A DNA stretch of 28,338 nucleotides, taken from positions 1 to 28,338 of the forward strand of contig DASZGY010000082.1 of the NCBI GenBank assembly GCA_035938395.1, read 5' to 3'. The DNA is from JALZAA01 sp035938395. GTDB taxonomy: Bacteria; Actinomycetota; Acidimicrobiia; IMCC26256; JACDBD01. The position numbers and the translations under genes were made by a program. Each line of letters opens with the position of its first letter. Position 1 is the first letter of the stretch. The notes beneath the pieces were generated by a model. That model was not told where the DNA came from, ran no database searches, and worked only from the letters and a program-made list of their open reading frames with translations. Below are positions 16,235-23,283 of the stretch, piece by piece.

Positions 16235-18244
16235 TCAGCCGGTGAACCTCGGGACGGTCTGCTGGGGCCGGGGCCGGGGCGCCGGCCTCGTCACCGGTGC
16301 CGCCACGCCGACGTACGTCACCATCTCGTAGCCGCCCGGGTTGGCCTGGACCGGGACTTCCTTCCAGTTGTTGCACAGCCAGACATTGCCGGACGGGTCG
16401 ACGGCGACGCCGGTGTTGCGTGTGAGACCGTCGAAGCCATAGCCGCTGACCGCCGGCGAGATCGCCTGCCCGGGAGTGAATCCGGCGGGACACTTCGATG
16501 GGTCGGCGCCGCAGAACTGCGACAACCGCTTGCCGGCGAAGTTCGCCACCCAGACGGTGTCGTTCCCGTCGACGGCGATGCCCCACGGGATCGTCAGCCC
16601 ACCGCCGGTGAAGTTGGTCGCCTGACCGTTCGCGATGAGCGTGACGGAGCCGCCGAGCGAACCCGGGTTCACCTGCGGGCACGGGATGTCGATGAGCCCG
16701 GAGTTCGCGACCCACGCGTTGTCGCGACTGTCAGCGGCGACGCCCAAGGGGTGGGACAACCCACCACCTGAGAACGGCGAACCGGGAGCCGGTGACCCGT
16801 CCGGACGGAGCTCGGCCACCGTGTCACTGGCGACGCCGGCCACGAAGATGTCGCCGCTCTTGGCGCGTGCGACCCCGAAGGGCTTCGACACACCGATGCC
16901 GGTGAGCTGCTGCGCCTTGTTCGGATCCCCGGACGGGTACTGCGTGACGCTGTCGTTCTGGCAGTTGGCGATCCAGATGTTGCCCTCGTCGTCCGAGACG
17001 AGGCCCTGGGGAAACGAGATCCCGCCCTGGGTGTAGCCGCCGCCCGCGCCCGAGCGCGCCGCGGAGCTCGGCGACACCGGCGTCCCGTCGTGACGGAACT
17101 GCGACACCGTGTTGTGGACCGGCTGGAACGGCTCGGGGCAGTCGGGCGGCGGCGCGGCGAAGCCGAAGTTGGCCACCCATACGTCGCCGAACGGGTCGAT
17201 GTCGATACCGAACCCTGCGCCGCTCAAGCCGCCCCCGGTGTAGGGGGATCCCGCGACGTACTCCCCCGTCGGCGTGAACCGGAGCAGGTTCTCGGCGCCG
17301 CACACCGGCTGCACCGCCGTCGGCTTGAACTCGTAGTTGTTGGTGACCCAGAGGCTGCCCTCGTGGTCGATCGCGATGTTCCCGGGGCCGTCCATGGACG
17401 CGCCGTCCCCGACGAAGCGCAGCGCCAGCGTCCAGGCGTCGGGAGCCGAAGAGCGCGCCGGCTGGTACGGCGCGGGAGGCAACGACGACAACGCCATCAG
17501 GGTGGCGACGTTCTGCCACGGGTTGAGGTTGACGTCGACCATCGCCTGGAACGTGTCGGCCGGCGCCGGTTTGCCAGGAGGTGTCGTCGCACCGAAGAGC
17601 GCCGGACACTGCGTTCCCGGGCTTGCGATGCACGCGGCGATCATGTTGGCGAGCGAGTTGAACGTCTCGCGTGTCGACGTGTCACTCCCATTGGGAGAGC
17701 CGGCCAGGACGGGACTGATGTCGCCATTCGAGAGGTCGACGAGGTTTCGCACCATGCCCGCTGCGTTCTGGAGCCCGGGCGCGCGCCCGGCAATGACGCC
17801 GTTCTCGGTGAACTGCGTCATCGCGTAGGCCGACGCAACCGTCGTCCGTTCGTTGACCACGACGTCGGCCGGGATCGGCGCGCGGCCGAGAACGGAGGCG
17901 AGGGTCACGGCACCCGGGCCCGGCGGCGGCGTCGTGTTGGATGCGAGCAGGTACAGGACGGCGCCGGGCCTCGCCGGGACGTCGTAGGAGAGGTCGAAGG
18001 TGCCGTCGGCGGCGCTGGTCGCCGTTGCCAACGTGTCCGGCGGTCCTCCGCCGCCACTGGTCGCAGAGAGCGTGACGTCGAAGCCCTCGAGTGGCGTCGC
18101 ACCGGTGAGCACCCGGCCGTGCAGCGTCGTGGGTTGCGCCGAGAGCGGACTCGCCGCTGCGATCGGCACGATCAGCGCGGCAACAAGCGCGGCGGCGATC
18201 AAGCCCGTCGTGGAGGCGCGTACTCGTCTGGAGCGCAGTCGCAT
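16235..18244 (-). CDS. Secreted NHL-repeat beta-propeller protein with PRFTG C-terminus
   Basis: A 669-residue exported protein. Residues 1 to about 36 are a signal peptide (Arg-rich start, long hydrophobic core, SPLSA). Residues about 40-105 resemble a carboxypeptidase-regulatory-like beta-sandwich (GRVLTGATPLEGFDVTLSAT to DGTFDLSYDV). Residues about 125-260 form a helical region with Cys residues. From about 270 to 640 there are repeated NHL/Vgb-type blades (GIDIDPFGDVWVANF, GLVSDDEGNIWIANC, GVAADSRDNAWVANS, GIAVDGNDTVWVANF, GVAVDPSGNVWLCNN). A Pro/Arg-rich linker then leads to a terminal PRFTG, shared with the propeller gene at the right end. It is probably an extracellular binding or scaffold protein. 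The ATG follows AAGGAAGGAA, and a good promoter lies upstream. Confidence 0.88.
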   Translation of the reverse strand: MRLRSRRVRASTTGLIAAALVAALIVPIAAASPLSAQPTTLHGRVLTGATPLEGFDVTLSATSGGGGPPDTLATATSAADGTFDLSYDVPARPGAVLYLLASNTTPPPGPGAVTLASVLGRAPIPADVVVNERTTVASAYAMTQFTENGVIAGRAPGLQNAAGMVRNLVDLSNGDISPVLAGSPNGSDTSTRETFNSLANMIAACIASPGTQCPALFGATTPPGKPAPADTFQAMVDVNLNPWQNVATLMALSSLPPAPYQPARSSAPDAWTLALRFVGDGASMDGPGNIAIDHEGSLWVTNNYEFKPTAVQPVCGAENLLRFTPTGEYVAGSPYTGGGLSGAGFGIDIDPFGDVWVANFGFAAPPPDCPEPFQPVHNTVSQFRHDGTPVSPSSAARSGAGGGYTQGGISFPQGLVSDDEGNIWIANCQNDSVTQYPSGDPNKAQQLTGIGVSKPFGVARAKSGDIFVAGVASDTVAELRPDGSPAPGSPFSGGGLSHPLGVAADSRDNAWVANSGLIDIPCPQVNPGSLGGSVTLIANGQATNFTGGGLTIPWGIAVDGNDTVWVANFAGKRLSQFCGADPSKCPAGFTPGQAISPAVSGYGFDGLTRNTGVAVDPSGNVWLCNNWKEVPVQANPGGYEMVTYVGVAAPVTRPAPRPRPQQTVPRFTG

Positions 18245-18294
18245 TTCCTTCCTTCGACGCAGCGCGACCGCCGGGTGGCCGTTCGAGCGGTCGG

Positions 18295-18323
18295 ACTCTA
18301 AGAGGACGCCGTCGAGCGTGCAA
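18295..18323 (-). promoter_or_regulatory. Sigma-70-type promoter for the NHL-propeller gene
   Basis: Read on the minus strand, TTGCAC (18323-18318) and TAGAGT (18300-18295) are separated by exactly 17 nt. The predicted start near 18288 gives a leader of about 44 nt containing the AAGGAAGGAA ribosome site. This is the best -35/-10 pair in the window. Confidence 0.6.
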
Positions 18324-18344
18324 CGGCGGAGATTGCCGCGTCGT

Positions 18345-18350
18345 TACACT
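18345..18350 (+). promoter_or_regulatory. Putative -10 box (TACACT) for the three-TM protein gene
   Basis: TACACT ends 7 nt before the GTG at 18358, fitting a leaderless transcript. It lies about 21 nt from the -35 of the divergent NHL-gene promoter, so the two promoters are packed into about 60 bp. Confidence 0.45.
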
Positions 18351-18357
18351 CACGCAG

Positions 18358-18858
18358 GTGGGCAGGGTGCGCGCCCGTGGGTGGCGACGGGTCTTTCACG
18401 TCCATGCGGATCGCATGGGGCAGAAGATCCCGCCGCTCGACGCGCTTCAGGACGAGATCGACAAGCGGGTCGCCGCAGGTGAGAACGAAGAGGACGTGAC
18501 CCTCGCCGTCATCGAAGACTTCGAGAGGTCGGCCGCGACCGTGAATGCCCGGACGACACCCCTGGTTCCCGCATCCGGGATCGTGGTGACCGGCGCAGGC
18601 ATCCTCGCGAGAGCAGGCGGCGAAGGAGAGATCGCGACGATCCTCGCCTTTGTTGCGATGGCGTTCGCTCTCATCGGACTCGGCTTTCTCGCGACATCAC
18701 TGTTCACGCACGCCGGCCGGCCGAACGTCGGCTTTGCACCGGCGAGAGCAGACATCCCGTTCGTGCACGACCGGCTCGTCAGGAAGGAGAGCAACGCGCA
18801 GGTCGGATCGGTCCTCACGTTCGTCGGCTTCTTCATCCTCGTCATCGTCATCCTCTGA
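18358..18858 (+). CDS. Small integral membrane protein (three TM) of unknown function
   Basis: A 166-residue protein. After a basic N-terminus and a charged helix (DALQDEIDKRVAAGENEEDVTLAVIEDFERSAATVNARTTP) there are hydrophobic segments at about 68-84, 89-113 and 149-166, the last ending the protein. The pattern of a cytoplasmic helix running into two close TM segments loosely recalls the small two-TM modules (DUF5706/SLATT type) used in some defence systems, but no nucleotide cyclase or other partner is nearby, so I do not assign it. The GTG at 18358 is favoured by the TACACT box 7 nt upstream; the ATG at 18415 (MGQKIPPLD) is an alternative. The last 11 nt overlap the convergent SRPBCC gene. 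Confidence 0.7.
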   Translation: MGRVRARGWRRVFHVHADRMGQKIPPLDALQDEIDKRVAAGENEEDVTLAVIEDFERSAATVNARTTPLVPASGIVVTGAGILARAGGEGEIATILAFVAMAFALIGLGFLATSLFTHAGRPNVGFAPARADIPFVHDRLVRKESNAQVGSVLTFVGFFILVIVIL

Positions 18859-19318
18859 CCCGTTCCCGATCGGACGCCTGGGACCGCCGTACGAGCACTT
18901 CGAGGTCGCGGAGCTCGCGGCGCATGCTCCAGCGCAGGTACATCCACACGACCGGCTTGATCGGGCGCAGCCACGGTGCGAGCACGTACTGCTCGTAATG
19001 GATGACCGTGCATCCACCCGCGATCGGCGTCACGACGAACCCGCCCTCGACGGTCGCTTGGTCCGGCGGGACGCCGGCGGTGCGGCTGTGGAACCCGCCC
19101 TCGTTGAGCTCGTAGGCGAACTCGCCGTGCCAGGGCACGCCGGCAAAGCGCCCCCGGACCGTGTAGGTGCCCCGCGTGGGAGTCTCGGGATCGACGTTCA
19201 CGGCGTCGGCCTTCACCTCGGTCAGCTCGATGTTCTTGATCTCCCAGATCGCCCTCAAGGTCGCCTCGCGCGGAAAAGGGATCTCCCTGGTGCTCACCGT
19301 CGTGATCCTCGACCCCAT
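18848..19318 (-). CDS. SRPBCC (START/polyketide-cyclase-like) protein
   Basis: A 156-residue protein with the helix-grip-fold pattern of the SRPBCC superfamily: an N-terminal strand (SRITTVSTREIPFPREATLRAI), alternating strands (TRGTYTVRGRFAGVPWHGEFAYEL, GGFVVTPIAGGCTVIHYEQYVL) and a long C-terminal helix (LRPIKPVVWMYLRWSMRRELRDLEVLV). Such proteins bind small hydrophobic ligands; the ligand here is unknown. The ATG at 19318 is preferred because GGGAGGAGG lies just upstream on this strand; an earlier ATG at 19396 lacks such a site. The ends of this gene and the three-TM gene overlap by 11 nt. Confidence 0.8.
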   Translation of the reverse strand: MGSRITTVSTREIPFPREATLRAIWEIKNIELTEVKADAVNVDPETPTRGTYTVRGRFAGVPWHGEFAYELNEGGFHSRTAGVPPDQATVEGGFVVTPIAGGCTVIHYEQYVLAPWLRPIKPVVWMYLRWSMRRELRDLEVLVRRSQASDRERVRG

Positions 19319-19424
19319 CGACTGCCTCCTCCCGAGCGGCTCACCGAGAATTCTGCATCCGGAATCCTGGGATTGCGACGCTTGTTGACCATTCAACGCC
19401 CTCCGAACCGGACTGGAGCACGCG

Positions 19425-19715
19425 ATGGCTCAAACCTGCACTCACCTCGACCAGGTCGTCGACGTCACGCCGAGCAGCGAAGGGTGCGAGGACTGCCTGC
19501 GCATCGGCGGCCAGTGGGTGCACCTGCGGCTGTGCATGTCCTGCGGCCACGTCGGCTGCTGCGACAACTCACCGAACCGCCACGCGACCGCGCACTTCCG
19601 CTCGTCGCGCCACCCGATCATCGAGTCCTACGAGCCGGGTGAGGACTGGTGGTACTGCTACGAGGACGACCTCATGTTCGCCCTCGAGGGCGCGCCGTCC
19701 TTCGCCCACCCCTGA
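19425..19715 (+). CDS. UBP-type zinc finger protein
   Basis: A 96-residue protein that is essentially one zf-UBP domain. Likely zinc ligands are C5 and H7 (CTH), C21 and C24 (CEDC), C37 and C40 (CMSCGH), C45, H53, H57 and H63 (RHATAHFRSSRH). This is the cysteine/histidine pattern of the ubiquitin-hydrolase zinc finger. Stand-alone bacterial versions are widespread in actinobacteria with unknown partners. The domain is followed by an acidic, aromatic tail (EDWWYCYEDDLMF). The start is supported by GGAG 6 nt upstream. The final 58 nt overlap the 3' end of the glycosyltransferase gene on the other strand. Confidence 0.9.
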   Translation: MAQTCTHLDQVVDVTPSSEGCEDCLRIGGQWVHLRLCMSCGHVGCCDNSPNRHATAHFRSSRHPIIESYEPGEDWWYCYEDDLMFALEGAPSFAHP

Positions 19716-21028
19716 GCTCTGGACGCTCGCGGCCGCACCAGGTAGGCGGCGAGCAGGGCGATGCCGAGGAGCGGCGCCAACAGTTCGGCCGTGCTCGACA
19801 CGGCATCGCCGACGGGCCCGGACATCGGAGTGCGGAAGATCTCGTAGGCACCCACGAGCAGGGTTGCTTGCAGAGCGACGATGCGGGCCGTCCTCCCGGT
19901 GTGCTGCAAGGCGGCACCGGGAAGCACCCACCCGAGGTACCCGGGGAGCACGAACGGAGCGGCGAGCAGGAACGCGGCCGGACCGGCGAGTCCGGCCTCC
20001 ACTGGGTCGTCTCTGGTGTAGCGCCACAGGCACACGACGACCACCGCGGCGGTCACGACCATCGCCGCCGTGGTCGAGATCTCCGGCAGCCCCACGCGCG
20101 GGAACACGGACCAGACGGAGCCCCGGCTGAGCTGCGTCGCGGCGTGGCGGAGCGGACCGAGCGCGACCGTGCCGCCGGCCGCGATGTACGCGCCGACGAC
20201 CGTCACCGCGGTCACGGCGGCGAAGATCGCCGCTCGGCGGAGGCCCCTCCGTCGCCAGGTCCAGAGTGCGAGGCCCGCCCCTGCAAGCAGACCGGTGGCC
20301 TTGATCGTCGTCACCACGGCGGTCACCAGCCCTGAGGCGCGCAGCTTCTCGCGCTCGATCAGCAAGATCGCGCCGAGGACACCGAGCCCGATCAGCGCAT
20401 CGTTGCGGCCGCCGTTGACGAGCTGCAGCCCGATAACCGGGTTGAGCCCGAGCCACGCGATCGCAGCAGCAGAGCGCGTGCGGCGCCACACGAGCACGAG
20501 CGCGCCGGCGACGGCCAACGCGGCCGCCCCCTCGTACAGGAGCCTCGTGCGGGTCCCGGAATCACCCGCGAGGGGTGCCACGCCGGCCGAGAACGCGACG
20601 AACGTCGGCCCGTACACCGAACCGGTGTGCAGCCAGGCCGGCGAGACGAATCGGAGCATCGGGTCGTCCGGATACTCGTCGGGAACGTGCCGGTACGGGC
20701 TGGCGTGGTGGACGGCGACGATCCGGCCGTACATGGCGTAGGACCACACGTCACCCGATTGGCGAGGGACGATCGTGACGGCCACGCCGATCACAAGTGC
20801 GACCGCAACGACCACCGCGCGCAACGTCAAGGTTGGCCGGCGAGCTTCCGCCGTGACCATCCACCAGTAGCCCCCGAGTGCCACGGCGACGCTCGCGAGC
20901 AACAGGACCGCCGACCATTTCCCGACAATCAGAGTGGTCGCGATCCCCACGGTGCAGACGACGAGTGCCACGGTCGCGCTCGTCCAGCGTCCGGTGCGGA
21001 TGAGACTGCGTGGACGTTCGTGCCGCAT
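19658..21028 (-). CDS. GT-C family mannosyltransferase-like membrane protein (MptB-like)
   Basis: A 456-residue polytopic membrane protein with about 10-12 hydrophobic segments. The first periplasmic loop carries SGDVWSYAMYGR (D93), the acidic site of GT-C enzymes that use polyprenyl-phosphate sugars, and a later LNPVIGLQLVNGGRNDALIG (N209-D210) matches the conserved NP...HND-like motif of the MptA/MptB alpha-1,6-mannosyltransferases. The likely role is adding mannose or another sugar to a lipid-linked glycan outside the membrane. The sugar and acceptor are not determined. The ATG at 21028 follows GGAG closely. The C-terminal 19 codons plus stop are antisense to the zinc-finger gene. Confidence 0.82.
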   Translation of the reverse strand: MRHERPRSLIRTGRWTSATVALVVCTVGIATTLIVGKWSAVLLLASVAVALGGYWWMVTAEARRPTLTLRAVVVAVALVIGVAVTIVPRQSGDVWSYAMYGRIVAVHHASPYRHVPDEYPDDPMLRFVSPAWLHTGSVYGPTFVAFSAGVAPLAGDSGTRTRLLYEGAAALAVAGALVLVWRRTRSAAAIAWLGLNPVIGLQLVNGGRNDALIGLGVLGAILLIEREKLRASGLVTAVVTTIKATGLLAGAGLALWTWRRRGLRRAAIFAAVTAVTVVGAYIAAGGTVALGPLRHAATQLSRGSVWSVFPRVGLPEISTTAAMVVTAAVVVVCLWRYTRDDPVEAGLAGPAAFLLAAPFVLPGYLGWVLPGAALQHTGRTARIVALQATLLVGAYEIFRTPMSGPVGDAVSSTAELLAPLLGIALLAAYLVRPRASRAQGWAKDGAPSRANMRSSS

Positions 21029-21090
21029 CGCGCTCCGATCGAGGACCCGGAGAACGTACGAAACGGCGGGTCAAGCGCTGCGCAGGCAAG

Positions 21091-21101
21091 GGTAACCGCA
21101 G
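21091..21101 (+). promoter_or_regulatory. GGTAACCGCAG motif upstream of the sensor-kinase gene
   Basis: GGTAACCG plus AG after one variable base, also found at 23305-23315 in the regulator/ABC intergenic region (GGTAACCGGAG). It lies 45 nt before the TACGCT box here. It is a candidate binding site for the OmpR-type regulator of this locus. Confidence 0.4.
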
Positions 21102-21145
21102 GGCAAAATCCCCCGGTGGCAACGGTGGAATCGTCGACGCCGCCT

Positions 21146-21151
21146 TACGCT
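21146..21151 (+). promoter_or_regulatory. Putative -10 box (TACGCT) for the sensor-kinase transcript
   Basis: TACGCT ends 6 nt before a GTG at 21158 that opens a 16-codon frame running into the kinase gene. No -35 is recognisable at the usual distance, which fits an activated promoter. Confidence 0.4.
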
Positions 21152-21157
21152 GAGGTC

Positions 21158-21208
21158 GTGAACGACGCCGGCGGCGCGCTCATTGTCACGGGGGGCGGTC
21201 ACTCGTGA
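21158..21208 (+). CDS. Possible 16-codon leader peptide coupled to the sensor kinase
   Basis: GTG at 21158 opens a short frame encoding VNDAGGALIVTGGGHS (first residue read as Met), stopping at TGA 21206-21208. That stop overlaps the GTG start of the kinase gene (GTGA), the same coupling geometry as for other gene pairs in the window. A TACGCT box lies 6 nt upstream, so the peptide would be read from a leaderless mRNA and ribosomes would be delivered to the kinase start. The peptide resembles nothing I know; it could also be non-coding leader. Confidence 0.3.
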   Translation: MNDAGGALIVTGGGHS

Positions 21209-22509
21209 GGCGCCGCATCCTCGTGTCGTCGGTGGGCCTCACCGCTCTCGCGGTGATCGTGTTCGGAGTCCCTCTGGCGTACGCGGCCCGGCGGCTGTAC
21301 CACGACGAAGAGGTCCAGCGGATCCAACGGGAGGCGGCCGAGGCTGCGCAACACGTGCCCGAGACGTTCGTCGCCGGCGGCGATCCGGTCGAGCTCCCGA
21401 CCGAGGACCACATCGCGTTCACGCTGTACGACGCGAGCGGTCGCCGGGTGACGGGTCCGGGGCCTGCCTCACCGGACGCGACGGTCCGCGCCGCGCTCCG
21501 CGGCAGCGTCTCGGACTCGTCGGCGTCGGGGTCGCTCGTCGCGGCCGTACCCGTGCCTCGCCAGGAGCGCGTCGTCGGCGTCGTTCGCGCCGACGCACCC
21601 TCGAGCGTCGTGACGGACCGCGTTCGACGGGCGTGGCTCGTGATGGCCGCGCTCGGAGCGGCGGCTGTCGGCATCAGCGCGCTGATCGGGTTGTGGCAGT
21701 CCCGTCGGCTGACCCGCCCCGTCGACCGTCTCGCCCGGTCGGCCACTCAGCTCGGCCAGGGCGACTTCAGCGTCCGCCCGCAACCTGCCGGCATCCCCGA
21801 GCTGGACGCCGTCGCGGACGCGCTGGACAGCACGGCAACGCGACTCGACACCATGCTCGCGAGGGAACGTGCGTTCAGCGCCGATGCGTCGCACCAGCTC
21901 CGCACGCCACTCGCCGCGCTTCGCATGCAGCTCGAGATGGCACGCCTGGACCCGACCGTCGATCGCGCGACGCTCATCGACGAGTCCCTCGCCGAAGTCG
22001 ACCGCCTGGAGAGCACGATCGACGACCTTCTGGCGCTCGCTCGCGACACGCACGAAGGCCGCTCGCCGCTCCCGGTCGATGCCGTGATCGACGAGCTCGA
22101 TCAGAGCTGGCACGGGCCACTCGCGGCGGATGGACGACCGCTTCGGACCATGGTCGAGCCCGGGACGCCCACCGTGCACGCATCTTCGGCGGCGGTCCGA
22201 CAAGTGCTCGACGTGCTCGTCGACAACGCCGCCACCCACGGCTCGGGGACCGTCACGCTGCGCGCCCGCGCCGCCGGAACCGGGCTCGCGATCGAAGTCT
22301 CGGACGAAGGCGCCGGGATCCGGGGCGATGACCCCGAGCGCGTCTTCGAGCGGCGGGGAACGGACGATCAACGACACGGCATCGGCCTCGCCCTCGCGCG
22401 ATCACTGGCCGAGGCCGAAGGGGGTCGCCTCGTCATCGAGCGCGCGGCACCCGAACCGGTGTTCGCGATCGTGCTGCCGAGAAGCGACGACGGCGCTGAG
22501 AGCGGTTGA
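21205..22509 (+). CDS. Sensor histidine kinase (HAMP type)
   Basis: A 434-residue membrane kinase. TM1 is at about 5-27, an extracytoplasmic sensor of about 115 residues follows, TM2 is at about 143-163, then a HAMP linker (SRRLTRPVDRLARSATQLGQGDF). The phosphoacceptor is H230 in FSADASHQLRTPLAALR. The ATPase part has the N box at N341 (VDNAATHG), a G1 box SDEGAGI with D367, and HGIGLALAR. All catalytic motifs are intact. It probably signals to the OmpR-type regulator encoded tail to tail with it. The GTG start overlaps the stop of the possible leader ORF, and a G-rich stretch (21190-21198) may serve as ribosome site. The sensed stimulus is unknown. Confidence 0.92.
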   Translation: MRRRILVSSVGLTALAVIVFGVPLAYAARRLYHDEEVQRIQREAAEAAQHVPETFVAGGDPVELPTEDHIAFTLYDASGRRVTGPGPASPDATVRAALRGSVSDSSASGSLVAAVPVPRQERVVGVVRADAPSSVVTDRVRRAWLVMAALGAAAVGISALIGLWQSRRLTRPVDRLARSATQLGQGDFSVRPQPAGIPELDAVADALDSTATRLDTMLARERAFSADASHQLRTPLAALRMQLEMARLDPTVDRATLIDESLAEVDRLESTIDDLLALARDTHEGRSPLPVDAVIDELDQSWHGPLAADGRPLRTMVEPGTPTVHASSAAVRQVLDVLVDNAATHGSGTVTLRARAAGTGLAIEVSDEGAGIRGDDPERVFERRGTDDQRHGIGLALARSLAEAEGGRLVIERAAPEPVFAIVLPRSDDGAESG

Positions 22510-22537
22510 GTCCCGTCTGAGGTCGGAACGCTGCGGG

Positions 22538-23218
22538 CTAAGGCTCCTCGAGCCGGTAGCCGACGCCGCGCAGCGTCGTGATGTGAGGAGCGCCGCTGCC
22601 ATCACCGAGCTTGCGGCGCAACGACGAGATGTGCATGTCGAGCGTCTTGGTGGACCCGTACCAGTGCTCGTCCCACACGTCGGCCATGATCCGCTCGCGG
22701 GTGACGACGCGTCCCGCCTCGCCCACGAGCAGCGCCAGCAGGTCGAACTCCTTGGCTCGCAACTCCAAGTGGTGCCCACCGAGCGACGCCCGGCGGGCGG
22801 CGACGTCGACATCGAGGTCGCCGACCTTCATCCGGTCGCCGTCGTCGGGACGGGCGCGACGGAGGTGCGCCCGGACGCGGGCGAGCAGCTCGGCCAGCCG
22901 AAACGGCTTCGTGACGTAGTCGTCGGCGCCGGCATCCAACCCGAGCACGACGTCGATCTCGTCGCTCCGGGCGGTCAGGATCACGATCGTCGTCATGGGC
23001 GCCTGCGCCCGGAGGCGCCGGCAGACTTCGATCCCGTCGAGATCGGGCAGCCCGAGGTCGAGCAGCACGAGGTCGGGTGGCTTCCCGGCGGCGTGCTCGA
23101 GCGCCTCGGCGCCGGTCGTCGCCCACCGGGTCTCGTAGCCGTGGGCGGCGACCGCCTCCGTGAGACCTCGGCCGATGGTGGCGTCGTCTTCGACGACGAG
23201 TACCTGATCGCCGCCCAT
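22538..23218 (-). CDS. OmpR-family response regulator
   Basis: A 226-residue regulator. The receiver domain (about 1-118) has the acidic pocket E10-D11-D12, phosphoacceptor D54 in LVLLDLGLPDLDG, T82 in LTAR and K104 in TKPF. A winged-helix DNA-binding domain follows, with LELRAKEFDLLALLVGEAGRVVTRERIM and SSLRRKLGDGSGAPHITTLRGVGYRLEEP. The gene converges on the kinase gene with 28 nt between stop codons, and it is divergent from the ABC transporter genes, whose promoter it probably controls. The ATG at 23218 is chosen because a TAGCCT box lies 7 nt upstream on this strand and the receiver begins directly after it. Confidence 0.93.
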   Translation of the reverse strand: MGGDQVLVVEDDATIGRGLTEAVAAHGYETRWATTGAEALEHAAGKPPDLVLLDLGLPDLDGIEVCRRLRAQAPMTTIVILTARSDEIDVVLGLDAGADDYVTKPFRLAELLARVRAHLRRARPDDGDRMKVGDLDVDVAARRASLGGHHLELRAKEFDLLALLVGEAGRVVTRERIMADVWDEHWYGSTKTLDMHISSLRRKLGDGSGAPHITTLRGVGYRLEEP

Positions 23219-23225
23219 GCATCCC

Positions 23226-23231
23226 AGGCTA
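23226..23231 (-). promoter_or_regulatory. Putative -10 box (TAGCCT) for the response-regulator gene
   Basis: Read on the minus strand, TAGCCT is followed by 7 nt (GGGATGC) and then the ATG at 23218. This is the leaderless geometry also seen for several other genes here. Confidence 0.4.
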
Positions 23232-23283
23232 CGAGGCACGCCGTGAGCGGAGCGGCCGCGCACAGCGGATGTTTTGCCGTGCG

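Noticed and set aside
16235..16260. PRFTG tail as a sortase cell-wall sorting signal
   Set aside because: Sortase substrates need a hydrophobic helix and basic tail after the motif; here the protein ends directly at PRFTG.
17090..18301. A 403-codon plus-strand open frame opposite the NHL gene
   Set aside because: Arg/Gly/Val-rich shadow without any motif; the minus-strand frame has a signal peptide and repeated NHL blades.
18358..18858. Assignment of the three-TM protein as a Pycsar or CBASS effector
   Set aside because: Only topology is similar; there is no nucleotide cyclase, sensor or other defence gene in the window.
19384..19397. GTTGA-N4-TCAAC inverted repeat before the zinc-finger gene
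   Set aside because: The arms are only 5 bp and no matching -10 could be placed; too weak to list as an operator.
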